In this document: piece after piece, positions 53,439-63,903 of the stretch
How the letters are laid out: each line of letters begins with the position of its first letter
How positions within the stretch are numbered: position 1 is the first letter of the stretch
Source of the DNA: Ensifer adhaerens
Lineage (GTDB): Bacteria > Pseudomonadota > Alphaproteobacteria > Rhizobiales > Rhizobiaceae
Reading direction: 5' to 3'
Assembly (NCBI RefSeq): GCF_028993555.1
Contig: NZ_CP118610.1
Coordinates: 248,001 to 312,000 of the forward strand
DNA length: 64,000 bases
Program-made: the position numbers and the translations under genes
The notes under the pieces: model-generated
Told to the model about the DNA's origin: nothing
Seen by the model: only the letters and a program-made list of their open reading frames with translations
The model's database searches: none

Positions 53439-54062
53439 CTATGACTTCTTGCTGCCCTTGATCTCGATGAGTTTGACGCCGAAACGGGTATCGTCGCCGT
53501 CGAGAACGGTAATTTCGCCACGGCCGATCACCCGGCCGTTGACCATGATCTCGACCGGCTCGCCGATCCGGCGATCCAGCGCGATCGTTGCACCTTCGTT
53601 CAAGTTCATGAGACCGGACACCTGCATGCGGCTTGTGCCGAGCACGATCTGGACGTCGATCGGGATATCCATGATCAGGTCGATATTGGCCGTCATGCCG
53701 CTGCCTGGCGGCGCGTCGATCGCAGCGTCAGCACCGTCGAAGGACGTCGCGCCGAAATCCGTGCCGCCGAAATCGCTCGAAGCGGAGCCGCCGCCGAGGT
53801 CGGCGCCGAAGTCGTTGGAGCCAAAGTCGGTGGAGCCGAAATCGCCGCCGAACGCGTCGAGGCCGCCGGCCGGTGCGCCGAATTCGCTACCGAAGTCGGT
53901 TGCCGCGCCAGCGGGTTCGCTGCCGAAATCCGAGCCGAAGGCTGCCGGCGCATCAGTATCCTGCTTTAGGACACCGCGCAGGTCATTGATCGCCTGGTCG
54001 AGTTCCATGTCTCCGACAGCGGCTTCTGCCTGTTCGTTGATGGGTGCTTTCTTGGGTGCCAT
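53439..54062 (-). CDS. fliN: Flagellar motor switch protein FliN
   Basis: The 207-residue protein has a C-terminal SpoA/FliN domain (about 125-207: [43 protein letters not shown]). Before it lies an unusual disordered linker (about 48-115) with many repeats of DFG and FGS ([26 protein letters not shown]), so it is longer than the 137 residues of E. coli FliN. Start at 54062 is the first ATG with a normal N-terminus ([11 protein letters not shown]). Confidence 0.93.
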   Translation of the reverse strand: MAPKKAPINEQAEAAVGDMELDQAINDLRGVLKQDTDAPAAFGSDFGSEPAGAATDFGSEFGAPAGGLDAFGGDFGSTDFGSNDFGADLGGGSASSDFGGTDFGATSFDGADAAIDAPPGSGMTANIDLIMDIPIDVQIVLGTSRMQVSGLMNLNEGATIALDRRIGEPVEIMVNGRVIGRGEITVLDGDDTRFGVKLIEIKGSKKS

Positions 54063-54120
54063 GTGAGAACTATTCCAGTTGAAGCTTGCCTCAGGCATGC
54101 TGCGAGCGCGGCAGGCCGAT

Positions 54121-55065
54121 TTAACTCATGATGTGGCGAAGGATGTCCTGCTCTGAGCCGTGGGTATCCTTGACCCGAACGGTATATTTCGACCCCGATC
54201 GTCCGAATTCGCAGACATAAAGGTCGCGGCCATTGGCGTTGACGTCGACGCGCACGTCCTGGGCGTCGTGGAAGGGAATGACGTCACCCGCCTGCAGCCG
54301 GCTGATCGTTTCGAGCGTCAGGCTCTCGAGACGGATGCGCGCCTCGATCGTGACGGCAGAGCGGCGAACCTGCTCTTCGAGCTGCTCGGTCCATTCGGCC
54401 TTCGCCTTGCGCTGCTGGCCGCTGCCCTTCGGGAAGACGATGGTGGTCTTCAGGAGCACGCTCTGGGGGACGATGACGGAGAAGGTGGACATGACCGGGC
54501 CGAAGCCGATCGTCATGTCGATGGCGCCGGCATGAGTGTCCTCGATCATGGGATCGGGCTTGGGGCGCGATGCACTATTGAGCGGACGTTCGACGATCGC
54601 TTCGAAACCGCCCGGCGCGTTGACGGCAGTGCGCAACACGTCGGCGATCTTTTCGAAAAGCGGCACGGCGACGTCGATCTCGATCTGGGAGAGCGCACGC
54701 GGCTGCGGCTCTTCTATCCCGGCGGGCTCGGCACCGAGCAGCGCCTCGACGAGGGTGATGATGATCGGGCTGTCGCAGCCGATCTGGAAATCCGCGCACC
54801 AGTTGCGCAAGGACACGTCACTGATCACCACGCCGGTACCAAGGCCGGCGATCAGTTCCTTGCGGAGCCCCGTGCGGAAACCGGCATAACCGATCGTGAC
54901 GTCAAGACCCGTTTCGGCCCGGCAGATGTCAGGCAGGAACTCGCCGAAGACCTGGCCGAGCTCGAGTGCCAGCCGGCCGATGACCCGGTCGTCGCCGAGC
55001 GCGCCGGTCATGCGCGCCAGGAGTTTCCGGTCGAATGCGTGAACGTTGGATGTTGCCGAATTCAT
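54121..55065 (-). CDS. fliM: Flagellar motor switch protein FliM
   Basis: The 314-residue protein has the FliM middle domain ([23 protein letters not shown]) and a C-terminal SpoA domain ([28 protein letters not shown]). The N-terminal CheY-binding motif of enteric FliM (LSQxEIDALL) is not obvious at the start; [11 protein letters not shown] at about 140 is a loose match only. It lies 4 bases after motA. It would be the target of CheY2-P. Confidence 0.92.
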   Translation of the reverse strand: MNSATSNVHAFDRKLLARMTGALGDDRVIGRLALELGQVFGEFLPDICRAETGLDVTIGYAGFRTGLRKELIAGLGTGVVISDVSLRNWCADFQIGCDSPIIITLVEALLGAEPAGIEEPQPRALSQIEIDVAVPLFEKIADVLRTAVNAPGGFEAIVERPLNSASRPKPDPMIEDTHAGAIDMTIGFGPVMSTFSVIVPQSVLLKTTIVFPKGSGQQRKAKAEWTEQLEEQVRRSAVTIEARIRLESLTLETISRLQAGDVIPFHDAQDVRVDVNANGRDLYVCEFGRSGSKYTVRVKDTHGSEQDILRHIMS

Positions 55066-55069
55066 GGGA

Positions 55070-55948
55070 TCAAGCCGCCTTGCTTTCGCCGCCGCCGCCG
55101 GGGTTCATCATTTCCTGCTCGACCGCGTCGATCGATGGACGCTCATAGGCCGAGATGGTCTTGCGGCCGTATTCGAGAGCGACCTGCGGTACCGAGCCGT
55201 TCATATAGGCAAGCAGCGTCTGCTTGACGATGATGTAGAGGCGGTTCTGCTTCTCGCGCACCGATTTGATGTTGGCGACCAGCGGCGCGACGATCGAATA
55301 GGACAGGAACACGCCAAGCAGCGTGCCGACGAGTGCGGCTGCGATCTTGGCGCCGAGAACTTCCGGCGCCTCGCTGATCGCGCCCATCGCCTTGATGACG
55401 CCGAGAACCGCCGCGACGATACCGATGGCCGGGAAGGCGTCGCCCATCGTGTTCAGCGCGTGATAGCACTTCATCTTGTCGTGGGTGATGGTCTGGATTT
55501 CTTCGTCCATCAGCGCTTCGATCTCGTGCGATCGGGCGTTGCCGATGATAATCAGGCGTACGTAATCGCAAATGAAAGCGGTCAGTTCCTTGTTCTTCAG
55601 AACCGTCGGCGCCGCCTGGAAGATCGAGGACTCTTCCGGGTTGTCGATGTGGCTTTCGATCTCGTTGCGCGACTTGGTGCGCAGGTCCCGCATCAGCGAA
55701 TAGAGAACGCCGAGCGTGTCGAGATATTCGCGCTCCTTCGGCACCCTGTGGCGAAAGGCTTCGCCGAGCGCCTTGCCGGTATCCTTAACCACCTTCATCG
55801 AGTTGGCCATGATGAAGCCACCGATGCCGGCGCCGCCGATGATCAGCAGTTCGAAAGGCTGGTTGAGGACCTCCATGTGGCCGCCCATGGCCAGATAGCC
55901 GCCGAGAATACAGCCGAACGTCACAAGAAGCCCGATGATGATGTTCAT
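55070..55948 (-). CDS. motA: Flagellar motor stator protein MotA
   Basis: The 292-residue protein has four membrane segments: two at the start ([35 protein letters not shown]) and two later ([38 protein letters not shown]). Between them is a large cytosolic loop with charged residues that face FliG. With MotB (not in this window) it forms the proton-driven stator. It is the first gene of the leftward motor operon. Confidence 0.95.
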   Translation of the reverse strand: MNIIIGLLVTFGCILGGYLAMGGHMEVLNQPFELLIIGGAGIGGFIMANSMKVVKDTGKALGEAFRHRVPKEREYLDTLGVLYSLMRDLRTKSRNEIESHIDNPEESSIFQAAPTVLKNKELTAFICDYVRLIIIGNARSHEIEALMDEEIQTITHDKMKCYHALNTMGDAFPAIGIVAAVLGVIKAMGAISEAPEVLGAKIAAALVGTLLGVFLSYSIVAPLVANIKSVREKQNRLYIIVKQTLLAYMNGSVPQVALEYGRKTISAYERPSIDAVEQEMMNPGGGGESKAA

Positions 55949-56130
55949 TTTCGATACCTGTCGCGATCCTATTTTCCGCTAACGGGATAAGGTTTCATCC
56001 TTGCGTGAGGCTGGCCGGTGCGGGCGGTGGGGTCATTCATCGGAACAGGTTCGCGCAAGGCTATCCGGTCAGGATTTGCCAAGGCAGGGGCTTGCTCTGT
56101 CTGTGTCATTCCGGCAGGGGCGAACCGATC

Positions 56131-56910
56131 GTGACCACGACCTACACGAGCTACAAGCTGATAACGGCCGACTTGACGAAGTCGCTGGCCCGCGTGGCCG
56201 AGCAGCCGGATGTGGCGCGCGAGACGCAGTACTATCTGTCGAAGATCGGTGACATCAAAACGATCGACGATTTCTTCGCCGATACCAAGCTCTACAACTA
56301 CGCCATGAAGGCCCACGGTCTCGAAGACATGGCCTATGCCAAGGCCTTCATGCGCAAGGTGCTGACCGAAGGCATCGACAAGGATGATGCCTTCGCCAAC
56401 AAGCTGACCGACAGCCGCTACAAGCAGCTCGTCGAATCGCTGAACTTCGCCGCCCACGGCGCGGCCGCCACGTCCTTCGACCGTGCCCAGAAGGGCGTCG
56501 CCGACAAATATGCTCGCCAGACGCTGGAGCAGAACGCCGGTGAGGAAAATGCCGGCGTGCGGCTTGCCCTCTATTTTTCGCGCATGGCGCCGACGATCAA
56601 CAGTGGCTACGCCATCATCGCCGATGAGGCGCTGGCCCAGGTGGTGCGCACCGCCCTGCAATTGCCGGACGAATTCGCCGCGACAAATGTCGATCGTCAG
56701 GCCGAGGCCTATGAAGCGGCGATCGATTTCAAGGATTTCCAGAATCCGGGCAAGCTGACCGAGTTTCTCGACCGCTTCACGGCACTCTGGGAAACCAAAA
56801 ATTCAACGGACGGTTATGATCCGCTCGCAGTCTTCGGTTCTTCGAGCGGCTACGGCATCTCTTCCGATCTTCTCCTGTCCATCAACAGCCTGAAACTCGG
56901 GGGAAATTGA
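56131..56910 (+). CDS. DUF1217 flagellar-region protein
   Basis: The 259-residue helical protein contains the DUF1217 pattern (YYLSKIGDIKTIDDFFADTKLYNYAMKA, in part; RLALYFSRMAPTI). DUF1217 proteins are found in flagellar loci of alphaproteobacteria and are of unknown function. The GTG at 56131 is chosen, with AGGGG about 11 bases before it; the frame is open upstream with odd composition. It lies just before flgF. Confidence 0.85.
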   Translation: MTTTYTSYKLITADLTKSLARVAEQPDVARETQYYLSKIGDIKTIDDFFADTKLYNYAMKAHGLEDMAYAKAFMRKVLTEGIDKDDAFANKLTDSRYKQLVESLNFAAHGAAATSFDRAQKGVADKYARQTLEQNAGEENAGVRLALYFSRMAPTINSGYAIIADEALAQVVRTALQLPDEFAATNVDRQAEAYEAAIDFKDFQNPGKLTEFLDRFTALWETKNSTDGYDPLAVFGSSSGYGISSDLLLSINSLKLGGN

Positions 56911-56912
56911 AC

Positions 56913-57638
56913 GTGCAAACCGGTCTTTACGTCGCGATTTCGTCGCAGATGGCGCTCGAAAAGCGCCTTAATACACTTGCCGACAATATCGCGAACTCCG
57001 GCACCGTCGGTTTCCGTGGCACCGAGGTGAAATTCAACCAGATGCTCGGCGACACCAAGCCGACCAAGGTTGCCTATGTCAGCAAGGGCGAGGAGTTCCT
57101 GAACACCAGCAACGGCTCGCTGTCGCGCACGGGCTCGGCCCTCGACTTCGCGATCAAGGGTGATGCCTGGTTCCAGATCGAGACGCCATCCGGCCCGGCG
57201 CTGACGCGTGATGGGCGGTTCACGCTCACCGATACCGGCGAACTCGTCACCATCCGCGGCTATCCGGTGCTCGATGCCGGCGGAGCGCCGATCCAGCTCA
57301 ACGGCGGCGGCGGCGAGATCACCGTCGGTGCCGATGGTGCGCTCCATCAGAACGGCGTTGCTGTCGCCTCGCTCGGTCTCTATGAGGCCGATTTCAGCAA
57401 GGGCTTCATGCGCCTCGACAACAGTGCGGTCCAGCCGGCGGCACAGGCCGAGCCGGTGGTCGATCGCTTCGACGTCGGCGTCATGCAGGGCTTCGTCGAG
57501 GAGTCCAACGTCAATGCCATCCAGGAGATGTCGCAACTGATCATGGTCACGCGCGCCTTCGACAACATCACTGCCCTGATGCGTGACAGCGAGGGATCGC
57601 TCGAAGAAGCGGTCAAGACGCTCGGCGGCAGTCGCTAA
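56913..57638 (+). CDS. flgF: Flagellar proximal rod protein FlgF
   Basis: The 241-residue protein has the rod-protein N-terminus (QTGLYVAISSQMALEKRLNT, LADNIANSGTVGFRGTEVKF) and a C-terminal helix with SNVNAIQEMSQLI. These two ends form the coiled coil typical of axial proteins. The GTG at 56913 is chosen because GGGGGA lies eight bases before it and homologues begin MQTGLYVA; a TTG at 56907 is the alternative. Confidence 0.93.
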   Translation: MQTGLYVAISSQMALEKRLNTLADNIANSGTVGFRGTEVKFNQMLGDTKPTKVAYVSKGEEFLNTSNGSLSRTGSALDFAIKGDAWFQIETPSGPALTRDGRFTLTDTGELVTIRGYPVLDAGGAPIQLNGGGGEITVGADGALHQNGVAVASLGLYEADFSKGFMRLDNSAVQPAAQAEPVVDRFDVGVMQGFVEESNVNAIQEMSQLIMVTRAFDNITALMRDSEGSLEEAVKTLGGSR

Positions 57639-57656
57639 TTTCTGACGGGTACCGGC

Positions 57657-59048
57657 ATGCAACGCGAAGGCCTGAAGACAAGCACGGGATCGACCTCTCT
57701 GGCAGCACTTGCCGGCCTCGTCGAGCGCTATGCAAAGCCCGAATTCTCGATCGCTCCTGGCGGTCACGTGCAGACGATTTCGCCCGGTCACTACACGGTG
57801 ACCGGCCTGTCGCGGCATGTGCGGCTCGGCGATTTCGTCGCGCACAAGAGCGTCACCGGAACGCATCTCGGCGAGGTGGTGCGGGTCGAGCCGGAGAAGG
57901 TGGTCGTCTGCCCGATCGAGCCCGGTGATCCGATCGGCATCCATGACACCGTGATCCGAAAGGGCGCCTTCCGCGTCGCGCCGACCGACCAGTGGTGTGG
58001 CCGCGCCATCAATGCGCTCGGCGAGCCGATCGATGGCCTCGGTCCGCTGCTGCAGGGCGATGTGCGCCGCTCGATCTCCAATACCGCACCGCCGTCGATG
58101 AGCCGCAAGCGGGTCGAGAAGGGGTTTCTCACCGGCGTCAGGGCAATCGACATCTTTTCGCCGCTCTGCCTTGGCCAGCGCCTCGGCATTTTCGCAGGCT
58201 CCGGCGTCGGCAAATCGACGCTGCTCTCCATGCTGGCGCGCGCTGACGCCTTCGACAAGGTGGTGATTGCGCTCGTCGGCGAGCGCGGTCGCGAAGTGCG
58301 CGAATTCATCGAGGATACGCTCGGCGACAACCTGGCGAAATCGGTCGCGGTGGTGGCGACCAGTGACGAGAGCCCGATGTTGCGCAAGATGGCGCCGCTG
58401 ACCGCCGTCACCATTGCCGAACACTATCGCGACAACGGCGACAATGTGCTGCTGATCGTCGACAGTGTTACCCGGTTTGCCCATGCGATCCGCGAAGTGG
58501 CGACGGCGTCCGGCGAACCGCCGATCGCGCGCGGCTATCCGGCCTCCGTTTTCACCGAGTTGCCGCGCCTGCTCGAGCGCGCCGGCCCCGGTACCGAAGG
58601 CTCGGGGACGATCACGGCGATCATCTCCATCCTTGTCGATGGCGACAATCACAACGACCCCGTCGCCGATAGCACGCGTGGCATCCTCGACGGTCACATC
58701 GTGCTCGAACGCAGCCTTGCGGAAGAGGGGCGATATCCGCCGATCAATCCGCTCGCCTCGATCTCGCGCCTCGCGCGCAAGGCCTGGACTCCCGACCAGG
58801 AAAAGCTGGTGTCGCGTCTGAAGGCGCTGATCCATCGCTTCGAGGAAACCCGCGATCTCCGGCTGATCGGTGGCTACCGCCCTGGTGGCGATCCCGATCT
58901 CGACATGGCGATCAAGCAGGTACCGGTCATCTACGACGTGCTGACGCAGACCGCCGGTGAGCGGCCGGCGCAGGACGCCTTCGCCGATCTCGCCAATGCA
59001 TTGAAGGCAGCGGCAATGGGCAATCAACCGGGCGCGAGAGCGAGGTGA
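57657..59048 (+). CDS. fliI: Flagellum-specific ATPase FliI
   Basis: The 463-residue protein is related to the F1 ATPase beta subunit. It has Walker A GSGVGKSTLLSMLA near residue 182, ERGREVREF, Walker B VLLIVDSVTRFA and the arginine region SISRLARKAW. It powers delivery of export substrates to the flagellar gate. It is 18 bases after flgF and overlaps the following gene. Confidence 0.95.
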   Translation: MQREGLKTSTGSTSLAALAGLVERYAKPEFSIAPGGHVQTISPGHYTVTGLSRHVRLGDFVAHKSVTGTHLGEVVRVEPEKVVVCPIEPGDPIGIHDTVIRKGAFRVAPTDQWCGRAINALGEPIDGLGPLLQGDVRRSISNTAPPSMSRKRVEKGFLTGVRAIDIFSPLCLGQRLGIFAGSGVGKSTLLSMLARADAFDKVVIALVGERGREVREFIEDTLGDNLAKSVAVVATSDESPMLRKMAPLTAVTIAEHYRDNGDNVLLIVDSVTRFAHAIREVATASGEPPIARGYPASVFTELPRLLERAGPGTEGSGTITAIISILVDGDNHNDPVADSTRGILDGHIVLERSLAEEGRYPPINPLASISRLARKAWTPDQEKLVSRLKALIHRFEETRDLRLIGGYRPGGDPDLDMAIKQVPVIYDVLTQTAGERPAQDAFADLANALKAAAMGNQPGARAR

Positions 59049-59605
59049 TGGCGGTGACCGATTACGATGCGGACGAAATGGTTCATCAGCGCAAGCGAAG
59101 CAGCCGCATGCCGATGACCGACAAGTTCCTGGCCGCGACCGGCGTAGCACTTGCCGCTTTCGCAACCTTCTTTCCCTGGTACGCTTTCTTCCACCAGGAC
59201 AAGTTCACCATGCCGCCGCTTTGGCAGGGTTCCACCCGCGATCTGCCGGAGCGCGCCGCCCGCAACGTCGTCTCGGTTTCGCCGTTGGCGATGCCCGATG
59301 CCGACGGCGAGACCGTGGCGGCGATCGACCAGCTGACGACGGCGACCGTGCCCGGCATCGGTGACGGTCCGGGTCCGGAAGGGTCGGCTGCGGAAGAGGG
59401 GCTGTCGCAGCCCTTCCCGGGCAAGTCCGGTTTCAAGCTGATGCATGTCGCCAATGGCCGGGCGCTGATCGAGGACGCGAGCGGCATGTATATCGTGCGC
59501 ATCGGCTCCGTCCTGCCTGACAACACCCGGCTTGCCACGCTCGAGCAGCGCGATGGCCATTGGGTGATGATCACCTCGTCAGGTGAAGTCTACCAGGCGA
59601 ACTGA
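59048..59605 (+). CDS. Hypothetical single-span membrane protein of the flagellar operon
   Basis: The 185-residue protein has a basic cytosolic start (HQRKRSSRMPMTDKF), one membrane helix (LAATGVALAAFATFFPWYAFF), a proline/glycine-rich periplasmic linker and a C-terminal domain (KLMHVANGRALIEDASGMYIVRIGSVL, in part). It overlaps fliI by one base. An unnamed gene occupies this place in S. meliloti. It might be a rhizobial equivalent of an export-assisting protein such as FliJ only by position; structure does not support that. Confidence 0.78.
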   Translation: MAVTDYDADEMVHQRKRSSRMPMTDKFLAATGVALAAFATFFPWYAFFHQDKFTMPPLWQGSTRDLPERAARNVVSVSPLAMPDADGETVAAIDQLTTATVPGIGDGPGPEGSAAEEGLSQPFPGKSGFKLMHVANGRALIEDASGMYIVRIGSVLPDNTRLATLEQRDGHWVMITSSGEVYQAN

Positions 59606-59778
59606 GCAAGCCTCACATCGTCAGCGTGATGGTCGCGTATCGCTTCGGATGCGCGACGCGCTGCTGTTCGTCCGTTGGTCGGCAGCGGCATGCAAGCGCT
59701 CCGATCGCACCTGTGTCCGACGAAAGTCCCACGCAAGATTACCGGCCTAGGTTCGCATCAACAAGCATGGAGCTTTTG

Positions 59779-60159
59779 ATGCAACCGATTCAGCTTTTCG
59801 AACTCGCGTCCCGGCAGGCCCAGTGGCTGACCGTTCGCCAGAACGTGGTGGCCGGCAACATCGCCAATGCGAACACGCCGCACTACAAGGCGAAGGACGT
59901 CAAGCCGTTCGAAAGCGTGCTGCAGGATACCGGCATGCAGATGGCCGCGACCCACAAGGCGCATTTTACCGAAGGTCTTGAGGCCTCGCAGGTGGCCGAG
60001 GTCGGCATGGTCGACGGCGTGCAGATCCAGCAGTCCGGCAACAGTGTCGCGATCGAGCAGGAAATGATGAAGACCGGCGAGATCAAGCGCGACTACGAGC
60101 TCAGCGCCGGCCTTGTGAAGGCGTTTCACCGCATGATGCTGATGACGGTACGGAAGTAA
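59779..60159 (+). CDS. flgB: Flagellar rod protein FlgB
   Basis: The 126-residue protein has the rod N-terminus ([22 protein letters not shown]) and a C-terminal helix ([17 protein letters not shown]). GGAG lies 6 bases before the ATG at 59779, which decides this start over the ATG at 59767. It forms part of the proximal rod. Confidence 0.93.
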   Translation: MQPIQLFELASRQAQWLTVRQNVVAGNIANANTPHYKAKDVKPFESVLQDTGMQMAATHKAHFTEGLEASQVAEVGMVDGVQIQQSGNSVAIEQEMMKTGEIKRDYELSAGLVKAFHRMMLMTVRK

Positions 60160-60164
60160 GAACC

Positions 60165-60584
60165 ATGGATCCATTGACCTCAGCCCTCAAGGTATCGGCC
60201 TCGGGCCTCCAGGCGGAATCGACCCGTCTGCGGATCGTCTCCGAAAACATCGCCAACGCCCGCTCGACCGGGGACGTGCCGGGTGCGGAGCCCTACCGCC
60301 GCAAGACCATCAGCTTTGCTGCCGAAGTCGACCGGGCAAGCGGCGCGTCGCTGGTCGAGATTGAACGGCAGGGCACGGATGATTCGGACTTCAACATCGA
60401 GTTTGATCCGGGCAACCCGGCCGCCGACGACAAGGGCATGGTCAAGTTGCCGAACGTCAACATCCTGGTCGAGATGGCCGACATGCGCGAAGCCAATCGC
60501 GCCTATGAGGCCAACCTCCAGACCATCAAGCAGTCCCGCGATCTGATTTCCCAGACAATCGACCTGTTGAGAGCCTCGCAATAA
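60165..60584 (+). CDS. flgC: Flagellar rod protein FlgC
   Basis: The 139-residue protein has the rod signature [24 protein letters not shown] near the start and an N-V-N-I end ([23 protein letters not shown], in part). It begins five bases after flgB and its stop overlaps the fliE start by one base. Confidence 0.94.
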   Translation: MDPLTSALKVSASGLQAESTRLRIVSENIANARSTGDVPGAEPYRRKTISFAAEVDRASGASLVEIERQGTDDSDFNIEFDPGNPAADDKGMVKLPNVNILVEMADMREANRAYEANLQTIKQSRDLISQTIDLLRASQ

Positions 60585-60925
60585 TGATCGATGCAGTCAA
60601 ATCCCTCGGCGCGTTCTCGGTCACCAAAGAGACCGACGGCACCCGTTCCACATCTTCCTCGTCGTCGATCTTCGGCATGCCGGCCGCCACGCCGGGCGTG
60701 CCGCAGGGACAAAGCTTCGCCTCGGTCCTCGGGGACATGGCGAGCGATGCCATCAACGCGATGAAAAAGGCCGAGGGCGCATCGCTCGACGGCATCCGCG
60801 GTCAGGCAAACACCCGTGAAGTTGTCGATGCCGTCATGAACGCCGAGCAATCGCTCCAGACGGCAATCGCCATCCGCGACAAGGTGGTCACCGCCTACCT
60901 CGAAATCGCGCGCATGCAGATCTGA
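60584..60925 (+). CDS. fliE: Flagellar hook-basal body protein FliE
   Basis: The 113-residue protein has a Ser/Thr-rich N-terminal third and a helical C-terminal part ([18 protein letters not shown], then [17 protein letters not shown]), the typical FliE end. It joins the MS ring to the rod. It is translationally coupled to flgC. Confidence 0.93.
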   Translation: MIDAVKSLGAFSVTKETDGTRSTSSSSSIFGMPAATPGVPQGQSFASVLGDMASDAINAMKKAEGASLDGIRGQANTREVVDAVMNAEQSLQTAIAIRDKVVTAYLEIARMQI

Positions 60926-60936
60926 AGGAACGAGAC

Positions 60937-61725
60937 ATGAAGGCCCTTTCCATTGCCGCCACCGGCATGAACGCCCAGCAGCTGAACCTGGAAGTGATCG
61001 CGAACAACATCGCGAACATCAACACGACCGGCTACAAGCGTGCCCGCGCAGAGTTCTCCGACCTGCTTTATCAAACCGAGCGCGCCCAGGGCGTGCCAAA
61101 CCGCTCCAACCAGGCCATCGTTCCGGAAGGTGCTATCATCGGCCTCGGCGTCCAGACGGCTGCCGTGCGCAACCTGCATATCCAGGGCAGCATGGTCAAC
61201 ACCGGCAACGACTATGACCTGGCGCTGATGGGCCGCGGCTGGTTCCAGGTCGAGACGCCGGATGGCGAGACGGTCTATACCCGCTCGGGCGCCTTCAACA
61301 AGAATGCCCAGGGTCAGCTCGTGACCATCGACGGTTATACGGTCGTCCCCGGCATCACTGTTCCGCAGGATGCGACGGAAATCGCCTTCACCAGCTCCGG
61401 CCAGGTGATGGTGCGCATCGGCAACGACCCCGCGATGCAGGAAATCGGTCAGCTGACGATCGCCAACTTCGTCAACGAGGCCGGTCTCGAGCCGCAGGGC
61501 GACAACCTCTTCAAGCAGACGCCGGCTTCCGGCGACGCGATCGTCGGCACGCCGGCGGATCCGGGCTTCGCCCAGATCAAGCAGAAGTATCTCGAGGCGT
61601 CCAACGTCGATCCGGTCAAGGAAATCACCGACCTGATCTCGGCGCAGCGCGCCTACGAGATGAACTCCAAGATCATTCAGGCGGCCGATGAAATGGCGGC
61701 CACGGTGAGCAAGAACCTCAGGTAA
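60937..61725 (+). CDS. flgG: Flagellar distal rod protein FlgG
   Basis: The 262-residue protein begins [20 protein letters not shown] with [19 protein letters not shown], and ends with [26 protein letters not shown], in part: the two ends of the axial coiled coil. Length is that of FlgG across proteobacteria. GAAGGAACGAGAC precedes the ATG. Confidence 0.95.
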   Translation: MKALSIAATGMNAQQLNLEVIANNIANINTTGYKRARAEFSDLLYQTERAQGVPNRSNQAIVPEGAIIGLGVQTAAVRNLHIQGSMVNTGNDYDLALMGRGWFQVETPDGETVYTRSGAFNKNAQGQLVTIDGYTVVPGITVPQDATEIAFTSSGQVMVRIGNDPAMQEIGQLTIANFVNEAGLEPQGDNLFKQTPASGDAIVGTPADPGFAQIKQKYLEASNVDPVKEITDLISAQRAYEMNSKIIQAADEMAATVSKNLR

Positions 61726-61742
61726 CGAAAGAGGGGGCAAAC

Positions 61743-62255
61743 ATGATGTTTCGCCGATCCGCAGACATCAAGGTTTTGAAAGGCGACAGTGCACCCAGGG
61801 CGCGTCGTCTGGCGGCAGGCGCTTTGCTTGCTGCCACCTTCCTGTTGCCTTCGGCGAGCCTTGCGGAGCGGCCGACGGCGGTGATCCCGACGCAGACCAT
61901 CTATCCGGGCGAAACGATCGACCGCAGCCGCGTCGAGGTTGTCGACGTTACCAACCCGGATCTTGCGGACGGCTACATCAGGACCCTCAACGAAATCGAC
62001 GGCAAGGTCACCAAGCGCACGCTTCTGCCGGGTCGGGTGATCCTCGCAAACGCACTGCGCGAGCAGTATGCCGTCGAGCGCGGTTCGACCGTGCGTCTAA
62101 TCTTCAGCAACGGCGGCCTGACCATCAGCGCCGCCGGATCACCGCTCCAGGATGCCGCCGTCGGCGAACTGATCCGGGCGCGCAACATCGATACCGGCGT
62201 CATCGTTTCCGGAACGGTGATGGCCGACGGCACTGTCCATGTGGTGGCGAAATGA
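61743..62255 (+). CDS. flgA: P-ring assembly chaperone FlgA
   Basis: The 170-residue protein has a signal peptide (about 20-42: LAAGALLAATFLLPSASLA) and a SAF-type domain (VIPTQTIYPGETIDRSRVEVV) followed by the FlgA C-terminal domain (VRLIFSNGGLTISAAGSPL). It helps FlgI build the P ring in the periplasm. AGAGGGGG lies before the first of two adjacent ATG codons. It overlaps flgI by 4 bases. Confidence 0.93.
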   Translation: MMFRRSADIKVLKGDSAPRARRLAAGALLAATFLLPSASLAERPTAVIPTQTIYPGETIDRSRVEVVDVTNPDLADGYIRTLNEIDGKVTKRTLLPGRVILANALREQYAVERGSTVRLIFSNGGLTISAAGSPLQDAAVGELIRARNIDTGVIVSGTVMADGTVHVVAK

Positions 62256-63367
62256 AAATGCTTGCCTGCAAATGGTTCCTGACGCTGGCCGTCGCGATCT
62301 CTACGGCGCTGACGCCGGCTTTCGGCGCGTCCAGGATCAAGGACGTCGCCTCGCTCCAGGCGGGACGCGACAACCAGCTCATCGGCTATGGCCTCGTCGT
62401 CGGCCTCCAGGGGACCGGCGACAGCCTGCGCTCCTCGCCGTTCACCGACCAGTCGATCCGCGCGATGCTGCAGAACCTCGGCATCTCCACCCAGGGCGGC
62501 GATTCCCGCACCCGCAACGTCGCTGCGGTTCTGGTGACGGCGACGCTGCCGCCCTTCGCAAGCCCCGGCAGTCGCGTCGACGTGACCGTAGGGTCACTCG
62601 GCGACAGCACCTCGCTTCGTGGCGGCACCCTGGTGATGACGTCGCTGTCCGGCGCGGACGGCCAGATCTATGCAGTCGCGCAAGGGTCCGTCGTCGTGAC
62701 GGGCTTTGCCGCCCAGGGTGATGCGGCAACCCTCAACCAGGGGGTGACGACGGCCGGGCGCGTGCCCAATGGCGCAATCATCGAGCGCGAGCTGCCGTCC
62801 AAGTTCAAGGATGGCTTCAACCTCGTTCTGCAGCTGCGCAACCCGGATTTCTCGACGGCTGTCGGCATGGCGGCGGCGATCAACAAGTATGCCGCCCAGC
62901 AATATGGCGGTCGCATTGCGGAGGCACGCGATTCCCAATCCGTCCTCGTCGAAAAGCCGAAGATGGCCGATCTCGCCCGGCTGATGGCCGATATCGAGAA
63001 CATCGTCATCGAGACGGACGTCCCGGCCCGCGTCGTCATCAACGAGCGCACCGGCACGATCGTGATCGGCCAGGACGTTCGCATCAACGAAGTGGCGGTG
63101 AGCTACGGCACCCTGACCGTCGAGGTCAGCGAGACGCCGACGGTGGTTCAGCCGCTGCCATTCTCGCGCGGACGAACGGAGGTGGAACCGAACACCACCA
63201 TCAACGCGCAGTCCGATGGCGGCACGGTGGCGATCCTCAACGGATCGAGCCTTCGCTCGCTCGTCGCCGGTCTTAACAACATCGGTGTCAAGCCGGATGG
63301 CATCATCGCCATCCTGCAAAGCATCAAAACGGCCGGGGCCCTTCAGGCGGAGCTAGTGCTGCAATGA
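62252..63367 (+). CDS. flgI: Flagellar P-ring protein FlgI
   Basis: The 371-residue protein has a signal peptide (cleavage probably after TPAFGA) and the FlgI core: RIKDVASLQAGRDNQLIGYG, LQGTGDSLRSSPFTDQSIRA and the C-terminal ATVAILNGSSLRSL-like region. It forms the ring in the peptidoglycan layer. Overlaps with flgA and motE by 4 bases at each end. Confidence 0.95.
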   Translation: MKMLACKWFLTLAVAISTALTPAFGASRIKDVASLQAGRDNQLIGYGLVVGLQGTGDSLRSSPFTDQSIRAMLQNLGISTQGGDSRTRNVAAVLVTATLPPFASPGSRVDVTVGSLGDSTSLRGGTLVMTSLSGADGQIYAVAQGSVVVTGFAAQGDAATLNQGVTTAGRVPNGAIIERELPSKFKDGFNLVLQLRNPDFSTAVGMAAAINKYAAQQYGGRIAEARDSQSVLVEKPKMADLARLMADIENIVIETDVPARVVINERTGTIVIGQDVRINEVAVSYGTLTVEVSETPTVVQPLPFSRGRTEVEPNTTINAQSDGGTVAILNGSSLRSLVAGLNNIGVKPDGIIAILQSIKTAGALQAELVLQ

Positions 63368-63903
63368 CGGCTAACATGAACCCATCTTTCGGCAAGGTCC
63401 GCAATCTGTTGCTTGTCGGCGCGGCCGCCGCTTCGATGCTGACGATGCCCGGCGCCTTCGCCCAGGACGTTACAGCGCCTCCGGCAGCCGACGCAACGCA
63501 GAACGAGATTCAGCAGTTCTGCACCAACATCGCCGACGCCGCCCGCGACCAGCGCTACGTGCTGCAGCGCAAGGACCTCGAGACCTTGCAGGCAAGCATC
63601 GACGAACGCATCGCGACGCTGGAGAAGCGGCGCGATGAATACGAGGACTGGCTGAAACGCCGCAACGATTTCCTGAAACAGGCCCAGCTCGGTCTTGTCG
63701 ACATCTACAAGACGATGAAGCCGGATGCGGCTGCCGGCAAGCTGGAAATGGTCAATCCGGAGATCGCCGCGGCAATCGTCATGCAGCTGCCGGCACGGCA
63801 GTCGTCGCTGATCCTCAGCGAAATGACGGACGAAAAGGCGGCAACTCTTACCAACATCATCTCGAGTGCCAGCGACCCGAACACCTCGAAGGAACCATCA
63901 TGA
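63364..63903 (+). CDS. motE: Motility chaperone MotE
   Basis: The 179-residue protein has a signal peptide (LLLVGAAAASMLTMPGAFA) and a long helical region (KDLETLQASIDERIATLEKR, RDEYEDWLKRRNDFLKQ) followed by a MgtE-N-like end (NPEIAAAIVMQLPARQSSLILSEM, in part). In S. meliloti MotE, at this same place, is a periplasmic chaperone for MotC. It overlaps both flgI and flgH by 4 bases. Confidence 0.92.
   Translation: MTANMNPSFGKVRNLLLVGAAAASMLTMPGAFAQDVTAPPAADATQNEIQQFCTNIADAARDQRYVLQRKDLETLQASIDERIATLEKRRDEYEDWLKRRNDFLKQAQLGLVDIYKTMKPDAAAGKLEMVNPEIAAAIVMQLPARQSSLILSEMTDEKAATLTNIISSASDPNTSKEPS

Noticed and set aside
53449..54066. 205-residue frame antisense to fliN
   Set aside because: Ser/Pro-rich mirror of the DFG-repeat linker.
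56850..59165. 771-residue leftward frame over flgF and fliI
   Set aside because: Antisense shadow of two well-supported genes.
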